Origin: Denitrobacterium detoxificans
Lineage (GTDB): Bacteria; Actinomycetota; Coriobacteriia; Coriobacteriales; Eggerthellaceae
NCBI RefSeq assembly: GCF_001643775.1
Contig: NZ_CP011402.1
Span: 1,644,432 to 1,708,431, forward strand
Length of the DNA: 64,000 bases
Reading direction: 5' to 3'
Shown here: positions 28,660 to 38,176 of the stretch, one piece after another
Position numbering within the stretch: position 1 is the stretch's first letter
How the letters are laid out: each line of letters begins with the position of its first letter
Position numbers and translations under genes: made by a program
The notes under the pieces: generated by a model
What the model saw: only the letters and a program-made list of their open reading frames with translations
Database searches by the model: none
Told to the model about the DNA's origin: nothing

Positions 28660-29883
28660 CTATTCAGCAGCCTGCTCGGAAGCCTCTTCGCGGGCGGCAC
28701 GCTCAGCAGCGCGCTTCGCCTGACGAGCAGCCTTCTCTTCCAGGGCAGCCGGATCGGGCTCGGCAACTTCGATTTCGATGCCCAGCTCTTCGGCAGCGGC
28801 CTTCATGGAGAGGCTGATGCGACGACGGTCGGTGTTCACTTCCAGAACCTTGACCTTTACATCGTCGCCCGCATGCACAACCTGCGTGGGGGTCTCGATG
28901 TGCTTGTTGGACATCTCGGAGATGTGCACCAGACCCTCGACGTTGGGGCCAAGCTCGACGAATGCGCCGAACGGAACCGTCTTGGTGACCTTACCGTCGA
29001 TGATGCTGCCAGCGGGATAGTTCTCGACCAGCTTGATCCAGGGATCTTCCTTCGTCTGCTTGAGACCCAGGGAGATGCGCTCACGCTGCAGGTCGACGTC
29101 GAGAACCTCGACCTCGACCTCTTCGCCAACCTTGACGACTTCGCTGGGATGGTTGACATGGCTCCAAGAGAGCTCGGAGATGTGAACCAGACCGTCGATA
29201 CCACCGAGGTCGACGAAAGCGCCGAAGTCGACGATGGAGGAAACGGTGCCCTTCAGGCGCATGCCCTTGGACAGGCGGGACAGAATCTCAGCACGCTCGT
29301 TCTTGCGGCCCTCTTCAAGCAGCACGCGACGGGACAGAACAACGTTGTTGCGGTTGCGGTCCATTTCGATGACGCGAGCTTCCAGGCTGGTGCCCAGGTA
29401 CATGTCGAGATCCTTCACGCGGCGAAGGTCGACCAGGGAAGCGGGCAGGAAGCCACGCAGGCCGATGTCGAGGATGAGACCACCCTTGACGACTTCGATA
29501 ACCTCGCCGGTAACCGTCTCGCCAGCCTTGAACTTCTCTTCGACGGAGATCCAGGCGCGCTCGTACTCGGCACGCTTCTTGGAAAGGATCAGACGACCGT
29601 CCTTGTCTTCCTTCTGGAGAACGAGGGCTTCGATCTTGTCGCCCATGTTCACGATGTCGGAAGGATCGGCGTCCTTGCGGATGGACAGCTCGCGGGAGGG
29701 AATGACGCCCTCGCTCTTGAATCCGATGTCGACCAGCACTTCGTCATGCTCGATCTTGACCACGGTGCCGTCGACCAGATCGCCTTCGTCAAAGTCGGTC
29801 AACGTGCCATCGATCATCGCGTTCATCTGCTCGTCGGAGATGTCCTCGAAATCGATAACGGTCGGGTTCTTGATTTCGGTCAA
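28660..29883 (-). CDS. rpsA: 30S ribosomal protein S1
   Basis: S1 helps mRNA bind the 30S subunit. The 407-residue protein has four S1 OB-fold domains (starts near EGDLVDGTVVKIEHDEV, GETVTGEVIEVVKGG, GMRLKGTVSSIVDFGAFV and GSIIDGKVTKTVPFGAFV), then an Ala/Glu/Arg-rich tail. Four domains is the usual form in actinobacteria; E. coli has six. The start codon appears to be TTG, with AAGGGG about 6 bp upstream. It is transcribed alone. Confidence 0.95.
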   Translation of the reverse strand: MTEIKNPTVIDFEDISDEQMNAMIDGTLTDFDEGDLVDGTVVKIEHDEVLVDIGFKSEGVIPSRELSIRKDADPSDIVNMGDKIEALVLQKEDKDGRLILSKKRAEYERAWISVEEKFKAGETVTGEVIEVVKGGLILDIGLRGFLPASLVDLRRVKDLDMYLGTSLEARVIEMDRNRNNVVLSRRVLLEEGRKNERAEILSRLSKGMRLKGTVSSIVDFGAFVDLGGIDGLVHISELSWSHVNHPSEVVKVGEEVEVEVLDVDLQRERISLGLKQTKEDPWIKLVENYPAGSIIDGKVTKTVPFGAFVELGPNVEGLVHISEMSNKHIETPTQVVHAGDDVKVKVLEVNTDRRRISLSMKAAAEELGIEIEVAEPDPAALEEKAARQAKRAAERAAREEASEQAAE

Positions 29884-30025
29884 AATGGACCCCTTTCATA
29901 ATTACGGGGACCCTTCGTCATGATTGCGTGCTCTGTACCATGTTCACGGCACCGCTCTGCGGCGACAGGCAAAACATGTCTCGGGGGCCAATATTACCTG
30001 CTTGATGACTACTGTCACCTAAGCC

Positions 30026-30040
30026 GTGCTATTGTAGCAC
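30026..30040 (-). promoter_or_regulatory. Extended -10 promoter overlapping a palindrome, upstream of rpsA
   Basis: On the minus strand TGCTACAAT fits an extended -10 element. It is contained in the inverted repeat GTGCTA-TTG-TAGCAC. No good -35 is seen. The distance to the rpsA start is about 150 bp. A GC hairpin (CGCGGG-GCGTA-CCCGCG) lies immediately upstream at 30047-30063. Confidence 0.45.
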
Positions 30041-30135
30041 AGCGAACGCGGGGCGTACCCGCGAATTATTCAAGTGGAAACGTTCCACACGCGCCCTACA
30101 CCACTAACAGGGAATGCCAGGTCGCAACGGCGCAA

Positions 30136-31338
30136 TTAACGGTTCTCGATGTGCAGAATGTTCTTCAGGCCAATCGAAATCGTTCCGTCCGATTCGCTCG
30201 TGAACGTAATGTACTCGGGGTTCTGCCCGTATTCAGCGGGGAACGTTACCTCGATTCCCGTATCGGTGCGAATCTTGTGCCGACGCACCACGCGCTGAGC
30301 GGCCTCGCGTTCGATGGGCACGTGCTCGGGTATCTCCTGCGCAGCCGCAGCCTGCTCGAAACGCGTACGAGCCGGCGAATCCTCAAACACCGCCTCGGCC
30401 ATCTGATCCAAGTCGATTTCGTCCTCGTCGGACACGTTTTCCGAAACGTATGTCTTCGCACGAGACAGGGCAACGGTGGGATTCTCGCCATATTCGTCGG
30501 CCACCGCCTCGACGATCTCGGTCACCGCGGCAATGGTTTCGCGACTCGAAGCCTGCTGCGTGCATTGCAGCAGCTTGTCGGGAATGAGGAAGCAATCCTC
30601 TCCCGCTATGTTGCGCTTCTTGTCCACGAACTGCACCGCAAGCGATCGCAAGTCCACAAGCGCATACGAAGCGAGCTTTTGCGACGGGTTGGGCAGCACC
30701 GCGTGATGACGAGCGATGCTATTGAATTCGCCCTCGTCGTCGTAGCGCGTTTCATGCACGTAGGCCTGTTTGCTGTCGAGCAAAATGATGGCAAAGTAGC
30801 GAGGCAGCGGGCCCGAAAAGCCCGTGGCATGATCGAACGCTCGCTGGGCTGCGGTATCCGCAACAGGGTCGGGATCGAACGGACACTCCTCGGCTTCGGA
30901 GGTTTCTACTTCGTCACTGGGCTCCACGCCTTCGTCAGCCTCGTCTTCCATCTCTTGCAGCTCGGCCTCGGCGGCTGCTTCGCGAGCGGCCTTCGCGGCA
31001 CGCTTCAGCTCGGTGTCATCCTCGAAGTCCACGATGAGAATGTCAGTGGAGATGGGCTTTTCGGAATGACCCAGTTCAGTGGAAATGAATTCGGCGATTT
31101 CCGTGGAAAGGCTCACGAACGTGGAGGTGTCGCTGAAGTAATTGCGCAGTTCGGTGGCAAAGCCGCTACCCTCCACGAACGAACCTCGCTTGTTGTCCAG
31201 ATTACCCAACGCCTTGCGCACGTGACGCATCACGTAGTTCTTCGCGGTCTTATCGGACAAATCGATCTCGCGCGGGGAAAAGATGTTCTCGCACGCGGTG
31301 AAATCGCAGATATGCAAAATGGCGTGATTGATTCTCAT
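30136..31338 (-). CDS. Nucleoid-associated protein, NdpA/YejK family
   Basis: This is a 400-residue protein related to the 37-kDa nucleoid-associated protein YejK/NdpA. Recognisable parts are the start INHAILHICDF, the region YFAIILLDSKQAYVHE and the stretch LASYALVDLRSLAVQFVDKKRN. YejK binds DNA in the nucleoid; its precise role is unclear. A low-complexity acidic insert (about 110-155, rich in Glu, Asp and Ala) is unusual. The ATG at 31338 has AGGTG 6 bp upstream; a longer frame of 12 codons is less likely. It is a monocistronic gene upstream of rpsA. Confidence 0.75.
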   Translation of the reverse strand: MRINHAILHICDFTACENIFSPREIDLSDKTAKNYVMRHVRKALGNLDNKRGSFVEGSGFATELRNYFSDTSTFVSLSTEIAEFISTELGHSEKPISTDILIVDFEDDTELKRAAKAAREAAAEAELQEMEDEADEGVEPSDEVETSEAEECPFDPDPVADTAAQRAFDHATGFSGPLPRYFAIILLDSKQAYVHETRYDDEGEFNSIARHHAVLPNPSQKLASYALVDLRSLAVQFVDKKRNIAGEDCFLIPDKLLQCTQQASSRETIAAVTEIVEAVADEYGENPTVALSRAKTYVSENVSDEDEIDLDQMAEAVFEDSPARTRFEQAAAAQEIPEHVPIEREAAQRVVRRHKIRTDTGIEVTFPAEYGQNPEYITFTSESDGTISIGLKNILHIENR

Positions 31339-31543
31339 GCTTACACCTGAAGTATTCGGCGTGCCAGCGGGCACGGTAATTGCAACCCGCCTAGAATATC
31401 AGAGCGGCACCACACGCGTACGCCCCCAAACCAACAAAGCACAGAGTTACTGCGGTTGCGCGATATTGGCATCATTCCTAAAATAGAAAAGATAATCACG
31501 TGTGCAATACAGCACGTCAGACGCGAAAGAATAGGTTGGTTAT

Positions 31544-32923
31544 ATGGATATCGGAGCGTCTTTGCCCATCTGGAGCATCATCCCGTTCGTGGGAATGCTT
31601 CTCTCTATCGCCATTTTCCCCCTCGTCAAACCCGAGTGGTGGGAAAAGAACGAGCTCACTGTAGCACTGTTCTGGTCGGCGATCTTCCTCATTCCCTTTA
31701 TTGCGGTATACGGCTTCGGCGTAGCGGCCGAATCGCTCTCGGAAACTATCCTGGGAGACTACGTACCGTTCATCGTGCTGCTTCTGGGCCTCTTCACGGT
31801 TGCCGGCGGCATCCACGTAAAGGGCACCATCGTAGGCACCACGAAGAACAACGTCATCATGCTGGCACTCGGCACGATCATCGCAAGCTGGGTGGGCACC
31901 ACGGGCGCGGCAATGCTGCTCATTCGCCCCGTCCTGCGTGCCAACCTGTGGCGTCGTCACAAGGCTCACATCGTCGTGTTCTTCATCTTCCTGGTGGCAA
32001 ACATTGGCGGCTGCCTTACGCCCCTGGGCGACCCCCCGCTGTTCCTGGGCTATCTGCGCGGCATTCCCTTCTTCTGGACGTTCGAGCACATCTGGGTCAT
32101 CCTGCTGTTCAATACGGTCATCATGCTCGTGGCGTTTGCCCTCATCGATCGCCACTTCATCAAGAAGGAAGGCAAGGAGGGCCTAGAAGCCCTGAAGCTC
32201 GAGGACGAAGCCGACGAGCGCACCCCCATCCGCATCGAGGGATGGCATAACTTCTTCTTCCTGGCGCTTATCATCCTTGCGGTCATTCTGAACGGCACCA
32301 TCCCCCAGATGGAAATGTTCATCGATCCCGCTACGGGTGCCACGTACGGCATCGACGTGGAAGGCGTGCATATCGGCGTCGACTACGTCGTGCAGATCGT
32401 ACTCATTCTGGCCGCCATGGCTGGCTCCTGGTTCACCACCAGCCACCAGCTGCGTGCCGACAACAAGTTCGAGTGGGCCCCCATCGCCGAAGTCGCCAAG
32501 CTGTTCATCGGCATCTTCATCACGATGATTCCCGCGCTCGCCCTGCTGCGTACCAATGGCAGCTCCCTGGGCGTCGACAGCCCGCTGGCGTTCTTCTGGT
32601 CCACGGGCCTGCTTTCGTCGTTCCTGGACAACTCGCCCACCTACGTGGTATTCCTTACCACGGCAGGCGCCATTGGCTCCAACGCCGCGAATGCCGTAGC
32701 CACGACGGTCGGCTCCGTCGACCCGCGCATCCTACTCGCCATTTCCGCTGGTGCCGTATTCATGGGCGCCAACACCTACATTGGCAATGCACCCAACTTC
32801 ATGGTGAAGAACATCGCCGAAAAAGCCGGCGTAAAGATGCCCAGCTTCTTCCATTACATGGGTTGGTCGGCAGCAATCCTCATACCGCTGTTCATCCTCG
32901 ATAGCATCGTGTTCTTCCTCTAG
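31544..32923 (+). CDS. NhaD-like sodium/proton antiporter (ion transporter superfamily)
   Basis: This is a 459-residue polytopic protein with about 11-13 hydrophobic segments. It carries family stretches such as GTTGAAMLLIRPVLRAN, NIGGCLTPLGDPPLFLGYLRGIPF and SFLDNSPTYVVFL, as in NhaD and related ion transporters. These proteins exchange sodium for protons or carry organic anions; sodium/proton antiport is the likeliest role but is inferred. No strong ribosome-binding site precedes the ATG. It is a single-gene unit with its own terminator. Confidence 0.78.
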   Translation: MDIGASLPIWSIIPFVGMLLSIAIFPLVKPEWWEKNELTVALFWSAIFLIPFIAVYGFGVAAESLSETILGDYVPFIVLLLGLFTVAGGIHVKGTIVGTTKNNVIMLALGTIIASWVGTTGAAMLLIRPVLRANLWRRHKAHIVVFFIFLVANIGGCLTPLGDPPLFLGYLRGIPFFWTFEHIWVILLFNTVIMLVAFALIDRHFIKKEGKEGLEALKLEDEADERTPIRIEGWHNFFFLALIILAVILNGTIPQMEMFIDPATGATYGIDVEGVHIGVDYVVQIVLILAAMAGSWFTTSHQLRADNKFEWAPIAEVAKLFIGIFITMIPALALLRTNGSSLGVDSPLAFFWSTGLLSSFLDNSPTYVVFLTTAGAIGSNAANAVATTVGSVDPRILLAISAGAVFMGANTYIGNAPNFMVKNIAEKAGVKMPSFFHYMGWSAAILIPLFILDSIVFFL

Positions 32924-32947
32924 GCGCAACGTCAGAAACGAACAATC

Positions 32948-32983
32948 GAACCCCCTGCGATTCACATGAGTCACAGGGGGTTC
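32948..32983 (+). terminator. Terminator after the NhaD-like gene
   Basis: The 10-bp arms GAACCCCCTG and CAGGGGGTTC are separated by 16 nt that can partly pair. The tail TTACAT is weakly T-rich. Confidence 0.65.
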
Positions 32984-33090
32984 TTACATATGGCCTCTTT
33001 TCGGTGCAGCTGGGAGCGGGGACAATCCCTCCTGCCCACCTCGCCAACCACGCCTGAGGGGCCATGGGATGGAAACGAGTCCAGGGAGGA

Positions 33091-33429
33091 CTACAAGGCG
33101 CTGCTCCCCCGCTCCCCCGTGCGAATGCGCACAACCTCTTCGCAGGGGAACACGAATATCTTGCCGTCGCCTACCTTGCCGGTATGCGCCACGTCGAGAA
33201 TGATTTCGATGATGCCATCCACCTCATCATCGACGCAGATGATTTCGAACTTCACCTTCGGAACCATATTCAGCAGAACTTCCGTGCCGCGATAGTATTC
33301 CTTCCAGCCATGCTGATTGCCACAGCCCTGCACCTGGCTAATGGTCATGCCGCTGACCTTCGCATCGAACAGCGCTTCCTTTACCGCTTCCAGTCGCTCG
33401 GGACGGACGACCGCCGTAATCTTCTTCAT
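33091..33429 (-). CDS. glnB: Nitrogen regulatory protein P-II
   Basis: This is a 112-residue PII signal protein. It binds ATP/ADP and 2-oxoglutarate and typically gates the ammonium channel encoded next to it. The T-loop reads EYYRGTEVLL: Tyr46 is kept but residue 51, the tyrosine uridylylated or adenylylated in many bacteria, is Val. The B-loop TGKVGDGKIF and C-loop RIRTGERG are intact. This suggests control by effector binding alone. It lies 18 bp downstream of amt in a classic amt-glnB (glnK-like) pair. The start MKKITAVVRP was chosen over a GTG three codons upstream. Confidence 0.93.
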   Translation of the reverse strand: MKKITAVVRPERLEAVKEALFDAKVSGMTISQVQGCGNQHGWKEYYRGTEVLLNMVPKVKFEIICVDDEVDGIIEIILDVAHTGKVGDGKIFVFPCEEVVRIRTGERGSSAL

Positions 33430-33447
33430 ATTCCTCACGCCTTTCCG

Positions 33448-34767
33448 CTAGTCAAGACCAACAAATGCCGGGTAGGCAGATTCGCCATGTTGGATAACGT
33501 CCATGCCCAGCCCCTCATCATGCTCGCTCACGCGCAGGGAGCCGCCAAACAGGGCCTTCACGACAAGGGCGATAACAAGGCTTCCAATCGCCACGAAGGC
33601 AACGGTAACGAGGATGCCCAGCACCTGCGCGAACAGGAGGCTTGGATCACCCGTGTAGAGCAGGCCGCCGTTCTCGGTCCAGGAAAGCTCGGGTACGCAG
33701 AAGATGCCGGTAAGCACGCCACCCACGATGCCACCTATGGTGTGGCAGCCAAACGCGTCCAGGGCGTCGTCGTAGCCAAGCTTTGCCTTCATGCGGGATA
33801 TGGCCAGATAGCAGATAGGCGAAACTACGAGGCCCATGAACACGGCTGCGAGGGGCTCCACGAAGCCCGCTGCGGGCGTAATGACGACCAAACCGGCAAC
33901 CAGGCCCGTCGCACCACCCGTGAGCGTGCACTTCCCCGTAAGGATGCGCTCGAAGCCAATCCAAGACAACGAAGCCGCCGCAGAAGCCGCCACCGTGTTC
34001 AACAACGCCAGCCCCGCCGTGCCGTTGTCGGCGAAGGCAGAACCCGCGTTGAAACCAAACCAGCCAAACCAGAGCAACGTGGCACCCAGGAACACGAACG
34101 GAACGTTGTGAGGACGGTAGCTCAGCATGCCAAATCCGCGGCGCTTACCCAGAAGAATGCAGAGCACCAGGCCCGTAAGACCCGAGGAGATGTGCACGAC
34201 ATCGCCGCCTGCGAAGTCGAGTGCACCGATCATGTCGCCGATGAAGCTACCATCCCCACCCCACACCATATGGGCAAGCGGAGCGTAAATGAGCACGACC
34301 CAGATGGTGCAGAACGCCATGACGGCGCCCACCTTCATGCGCCCCGCCACGGCACCGGTGATGATAGCCGTGGTGATCATGGCGAAGGCCATCTGAAACA
34401 CGATGTCGATAATCGCAGGATACGAAGCAGACGCCGTGGCGTCGAGAGCAGCTTCGCCAGAGAGGGCCGTAAATGCCGTAGCCGTCCCGTTCGCTTCCGC
34501 CAGCATATCTTGCACCGCGGTTACGCAACCCAGTTGGTCGAAGCCACCGAAGAACGGAATCGAGCCATCTCCGCCGTAGGCGAACGACCACCCGCAGATT
34601 ACCCAAACGACACCCACGATGCCAATTGCGGCCAACGACATGAACATAGTGTTGATGACGTTCTTGCGGCGCGACAAACCACCATAGAAAAAGGCGAGAC
34701 CCGGGGTCATGAGCAAGACGAGCATGGCGCTCACCAGCATGAACCCAGAAGAACCTGTATCAAGCAT
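33448..34767 (-). CDS. amt: Ammonium transporter Amt
   Basis: This is a 439-residue channel with about 11 membrane helices that imports ammonium. It carries the family signature FAGGDVVHISSG with its pore histidine and the second pore-histidine region AFGCHTIGGIVGGVLTG. It is the first gene of the amt-glnB pair and is probably induced under nitrogen limitation. AAGGAG lies 7 bp before the ATG at 34767; a five-codon longer frame is ignored. It is divergent from the acetyltransferase at 34939. Confidence 0.95.
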   Translation of the reverse strand: MLDTGSSGFMLVSAMLVLLMTPGLAFFYGGLSRRKNVINTMFMSLAAIGIVGVVWVICGWSFAYGGDGSIPFFGGFDQLGCVTAVQDMLAEANGTATAFTALSGEAALDATASASYPAIIDIVFQMAFAMITTAIITGAVAGRMKVGAVMAFCTIWVVLIYAPLAHMVWGGDGSFIGDMIGALDFAGGDVVHISSGLTGLVLCILLGKRRGFGMLSYRPHNVPFVFLGATLLWFGWFGFNAGSAFADNGTAGLALLNTVAASAAASLSWIGFERILTGKCTLTGGATGLVAGLVVITPAAGFVEPLAAVFMGLVVSPICYLAISRMKAKLGYDDALDAFGCHTIGGIVGGVLTGIFCVPELSWTENGGLLYTGDPSLLFAQVLGILVTVAFVAIGSLVIALVVKALFGGSLRVSEHDEGLGMDVIQHGESAYPAFVGLD

Positions 34768-34938
34768 ATTTACTCCTTCCACTTTTCTCTAACGTCTGTC
34801 ATAATCCCATCCGTTAGAAGTGAAGAAGGCGAGCAAACGGTTTATTAACCTGCGAGTACGCATCTGGTAACACGATGGAAGCATCGTCGTTACGCACTGG
34901 AAACAAGCACGCAGACGCACGAAGGAGATGATTACCAC

Positions 34939-35514
34939 ATGGCATTGGAGTTTCGCGCTGTAACCGAAAACGACATCGAGGAATTGGCTCGCGTAGCACA
35001 TGAGATTTGGCATGGCTACTGGCCGCCCATCATCGGCCAGGAACAGACCGACTACATGGTCAACACGCTGCAGAGCGTACCGGCGCTGAAAAAGGCTATT
35101 CTCGAAGATGGCTACCAATATTGGCTTCTGGTAGACGAAGATGGCATTGCTGGTTACACGGGTTGCGACATCGAGCGCATGACAGGCGACGAAGCCCACG
35201 ACAAGCCGTTCCATCATAGCCCCGTCGTAGACGCCACGTGGAAGCACCGTCTGTTCATCAGCAAGATCTACCTGTACCCTCGCGCACGTGGCAAACACTA
35301 CGCCAGTCGTGTAATCGAGTTCTACGAGCGGCTCTGCCAAAACGAGAACCTGCCCGTCATGTACCTCATGGTCAACCGACGCAACGAGCTTGGGCTGCGC
35401 GCCTACAAGGGTCGCGGCTTCCAGATCATGGAAGAAACCGATGCTGATATTGGCGAGGGCTTCTACATGATCGACTACATTATGGCGAAGGAAGTTGCCC
35501 TAGCTTCCGCTTAG
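34939..35514 (+). CDS. GNAT-family N-acetyltransferase
   Basis: This is a 191-residue protein with the GNAT fold. The N-terminal MALEFRAVTENDIEELA and the acetyl-CoA-binding region KIYLYPRARGKHYASRVIEFYE are recognisable, followed by NELGLRAYKGRGFQI. The conserved R/Q-x-x-G-x-G/A loop appears as RARGKHYA, a usual variant. The substrate is unknown. AAGGAG is about 11 bp from the ATG. The gene has its own terminator and is divergent from amt. Confidence 0.85.
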   Translation: MALEFRAVTENDIEELARVAHEIWHGYWPPIIGQEQTDYMVNTLQSVPALKKAILEDGYQYWLLVDEDGIAGYTGCDIERMTGDEAHDKPFHHSPVVDATWKHRLFISKIYLYPRARGKHYASRVIEFYERLCQNENLPVMYLMVNRRNELGLRAYKGRGFQIMEETDADIGEGFYMIDYIMAKEVALASA

Positions 35515-35540
35515 AGCGCTCACACGCCACCTAATGCAGC

Positions 35541-35567
35541 AGGGGCGCTGACATTGTCAGCGCCCCT
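35541..35567 (+). terminator. Terminator after the GNAT gene
   Basis: A perfect 12-bp stem (AGGGGCGCTGAC and its complement) with an ATT loop is followed by TTTG. Confidence 0.88.
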
Positions 35568-35634
35568 TTTGTCATGCCAGATTAATACGCTCGGCTAAGG
35601 ACCGTATTGCGATGCCGTAATGCTGGGACTTGGC

Positions 35635-35681
35635 GGGCGAATAGTGCATCTGGGGCTTGTCCCCGGAAACGCTATTCGCCC
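35635..35681. other. Compound hairpin in convergent intergenic region
   Basis: Outer perfect arms GGGCGAATAG/CTATTCGCCC enclose an inner GGGG-CTTG-TCCCC type hairpin. It lies between the GNAT terminator and the rplA terminator. No gene or clear function is seen. Confidence 0.5.
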
Positions 35682-35730
35682 TTTAGCTCTAAGGCACCTC
35701 CCCTTACTACCTCCCCCCCCCATACACAAA

Positions 35731-35758
35731 AAGGGCCGAGGCAAAAGCCCCGGCCCTT
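35731..35758 (-). terminator. Terminator after rplA
   Basis: On the minus strand a 12-bp stem with one G-U pair (AAGGGCCGGGGC, loop TTTT) is followed by TTTTTG. It ends the tuf-rplA superoperon. Confidence 0.9.
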
Positions 35759-35781
35759 AAGCGGTTTATGCTGAAAGTAAT

Positions 35782-36492
35782 TTATTCAGCCGCAGTGTAT
35801 TCACGCTGAACGGCGGAATCGACGGGAACCGCAGAACCCATCGTGGACACAACCGTGATGGACTTCACGTACTTGCCCTTGGCGGCAGCAGGCTTCATGC
35901 GCAGGATCTCGTCGTACACAACGCCGTAGTTCTCTGCGAGCTGCTCAGCGGAGAAGCTTGCCTTACCGATGATGACATGGCAGATGCCGAAGCGGTCGGC
36001 GCGATACTCAACGCGGCCACCCTTGAGTTCCTTAACGGCCTTGGCAACGTCGTTGGTAACCGTGCCCAGCTTGGGGTTCGGCATAAGACCACGCGTACCA
36101 AGGATACGGCCCAGACGACCAACCTTGGGCATCTGGTCGGGGGTAGCAACGGTGGCGTCGAAGTTGATGTTGCCAGCCTGGATGTCGGCAACCAGGTCGT
36201 CGGAACCAACGATGTCGGCGCCGGCTTCCTCGGCAGCGCGAGCAGCTTCGCCCTCGGCGAACACAGCAACGCGAACCGTCTTACCACTGCCGTTGGGCAG
36301 GCTTACGGTGCCACGGAGCTGCTGATCAGCCTGACGGGTGTCGATGCTCAGACGGAAGTGAGCCTCAACGGTCTCGTCGAAGTTCGCGGTAGCGATTTCC
36401 TTCACGAGGTTCATAGCCGCCAGAGGAGCGTACAGCTTACCCTCTTCGATCTTCTCGGCAGCAGCCTTCTGCTTCTTGGTGAGTTTAGCCAT
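35782..36492 (-). CDS. rplA: 50S ribosomal protein L1
   Basis: L1 forms the mobile L1 stalk near the E site and often represses its own operon by binding the rplK-rplA leader. The 236-residue protein starts [15 protein letters not shown] and contains the L1 stretch [16 protein letters not shown] 15-codon longer frame is rejected in favour of the ATG preceded by GGAAGGAT. It is the last gene of the operon; rplJ and rplL do not follow. Confidence 0.97.
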   Translation of the reverse strand: MAKLTKKQKAAAEKIEEGKLYAPLAAMNLVKEIATANFDETVEAHFRLSIDTRQADQQLRGTVSLPNGSGKTVRVAVFAEGEAARAAEEAGADIVGSDDLVADIQAGNINFDATVATPDQMPKVGRLGRILGTRGLMPNPKLGTVTNDVAKAVKELKGGRVEYRADRFGICHVIIGKASFSAEQLAENYGVVYDEILRMKPAAAKGKYVKSITVVSTMGSAVPVDSAVQREYTAAE

Positions 36493-36581
36493 TTCTAAAT
36501 CCTTCCGTGGTATTGTCGAGCGCTTGGGCTCTCCCACTGTTTACAACCGCTTACGCGGATAACAACCTAAATCTCAGAGTG

Positions 36582-37073
36582 TTAGTTCTGAGCGTCGAGA
36601 AGAGCCTGGAGCTTACGCGTAGCAACGTAGGTCTTCTTCGGGGCACGACCCTCGATGGTGACGCCCATGGAGCGAGCGGTGCCAGCCACGATCTCCATAG
36701 CGGCATCGATGTCATTGGCGTTCAGGTCGGGCAGCTTGATTTCGGCGATTTCGCGCAGCTGGTCGAGAGAGAGCTCGCCGACCTTCTTGAGCTGCGGAAT
36801 GCCGGAACCACTCTTGAGGCCCAGCTTTTCCTTGATGAGCACAGCCGCCGGAGGCGTCTTGCACACGAAGGTGAAGGACTTGTCCTCGTAGACCGTGATC
36901 TCGACGGGGATGATGGTACCGGACTGTTCCTGCGTCTGGGCGTTGAACGCCTGGCAGAACTGCATGATGTTAACGCCCTGGGCACCCAGTGCCGGGCCTA
37001 CCGGAGGCGCGGGGTTGGCAGCGCCAGCCGGGATTTGCAGCTTTACAAAGCCCGCAACTTTCTTATCAGCCAT
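36582..37073 (-). CDS. rplK: 50S ribosomal protein L11
   Basis: L11 builds the GTPase-associated centre with 23S rRNA. At 163 residues it is about 20 longer than the typical L11 because of a C-terminal extension ([20 protein letters not shown]). Conserved parts include the proline-rich [28 protein letters not shown] and the RNA-binding C-terminal domain. It lies between nusG (147 bp upstream) and rplA (89 bp downstream). The nusG-rplK gap could host an L1-binding leader, but I could not identify the site. Confidence 0.97.
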   Translation of the reverse strand: MADKKVAGFVKLQIPAGAANPAPPVGPALGAQGVNIMQFCQAFNAQTQEQSGTIIPVEITVYEDKSFTFVCKTPPAAVLIKEKLGLKSGSGIPQLKKVGELSLDQLREIAEIKLPDLNANDIDAAMEIVAGTARSMGVTIEGRAPKKTYVATRKLQALLDAQN

Positions 37074-37219
37074 TGTAAAAGCTTCCTTTCAGCTGAAGTC
37101 TTTACCTAATAGTTCATATCAACAAACGCTCGAACATGAGAAGCCCCTGTCCACGAGGGCACGCTCTAGCGTATTGTCTTTTCCCTGTTCAGCCGCCCTG
37201 AACAAAGGCGGCCATACGC

Positions 37220-37750
37220 CTAAATGCGGGAAACCTGGTTGAAGGTGAGTTCCACCGGGGTCTCGCGACCAAAGATGGAAACCAGAACCTTGACCTTGTT
37301 GGATTCAGGCGATACTTCAGAAACGACACCGTCGAACTCGGCCAGAGGACCGTCGACGACCTTCACGGTCTGCCCCACTTCCAGATCGGTGGAAGTCTTG
37401 CGGGGAGCTTCGTGAGAAGTGCGCTTCATGATCTTGTTGTACTCTTCGCGCGTAAGCGGAGCGGGCGTCTGCTGACTGCCCACGAAACCCGTTACGCCAG
37501 GAGTGTTGCGGACTGCAGCCCAGCTGCGGTCGTCGAGCTCCATGCGAACAAGCACATAACCCGGGAAGACCTTCTTCTCGGATTCAACGCGGCGTCCACC
37601 TTCTTTGATTTCGGTGACCGTCTCCATGGGAATCTCGATGGCGAAGACATTGTTCTCCAGGCCCATCGTCTCGATACGAAGCTCGAGATTCTGCTTGACC
37701 TTGTTCTCATACCCAGAATAGGTATGAAGAACGTACCACTTCTTAGCCAT
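37220..37750 (-). CDS. nusG: Transcription elongation/antitermination factor NusG
   Basis: NusG links RNA polymerase with Rho or ribosomes. The 176-residue protein has the NGN domain ([31 protein letters not shown]) and a C-terminal KOW domain ([19 protein letters not shown]). It starts 3 bp after secE, the standard secE-nusG arrangement. Confidence 0.97.
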   Translation of the reverse strand: MAKKWYVLHTYSGYENKVKQNLELRIETMGLENNVFAIEIPMETVTEIKEGGRRVESEKKVFPGYVLVRMELDDRSWAAVRNTPGVTGFVGSQQTPAPLTREEYNKIMKRTSHEAPRKTSTDLEVGQTVKVVDGPLAEFDGVVSEVSPESNKVKVLVSIFGRETPVELTFNQVSRI

Positions 37751-37753
37751 GTT

Positions 37754-38176
37754 CTACGCTCCCAGAGACGAAATTGCCACAAGCAGGGGCGTTACGATCC
37801 AGTTGTCGAGAATGAAAACGTACACGCCAAAAAAGACCAGCGCACCCACGACAACCCCGCTCCAGCGGAGTACGTCCTGGCGGGTAGGCCACGTAACGCG
37901 CTTCATTTCAGCGCGAACGCCAGCGAAGAACCCATCTTTCTTGGGAGCCTTCGCGGGCTTCTTTTCGGAAGACTTCGAAGCAGCTTCAGAAGCCTGCTTC
38001 GTGCTCTTCTCTTCTGAGGAACGAGATGAACGCTTGAAAAGACCCTTCTTCTCTTCGGAAGAGGCTTCCTGCGTCGAATCTTCGGCCGCAACTTGCGCGT
38101 TCTGCTCGACATCCGCCTTGCGCGCAGCACGACGGGCAGAAGCTTTAGCGCGTTGCGTCTTTGATTTCTTAGCCAT
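37754..38176 (-). CDS. secE: Preprotein translocase subunit SecE
   Basis: SecE stabilises SecY in the translocon. The 140-residue protein has a single C-terminal membrane segment after the conserved FFAGVRAEMKRVTWPTRQDVLRWSG. The first 80 residues are an Ala/Lys/Ser/Glu-rich charged extension, as found in many actinobacterial SecE proteins. It overlaps nothing but abuts nusG by 3 bp. Confidence 0.95.
   Translation of the reverse strand: MAKKSKTQRAKASARRAARKADVEQNAQVAAEDSTQEASSEEKKGLFKRSSRSSEEKSTKQASEAASKSSEKKPAKAPKKDGFFAGVRAEMKRVTWPTRQDVLRWSGVVVGALVFFGVYVFILDNWIVTPLLVAISSLGA

Noticed and set aside
34806-34930. A small gene between amt and the acetyltransferase gene
   Set aside because: Only very short frames exist and none has a ribosome-binding site; the space fits two divergent promoters.
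36582-37073. L11 longer than usual as a gene fusion or frameshift
   Set aside because: The extra residues are a simple C-terminal extension with normal composition; the core is complete and in frame.
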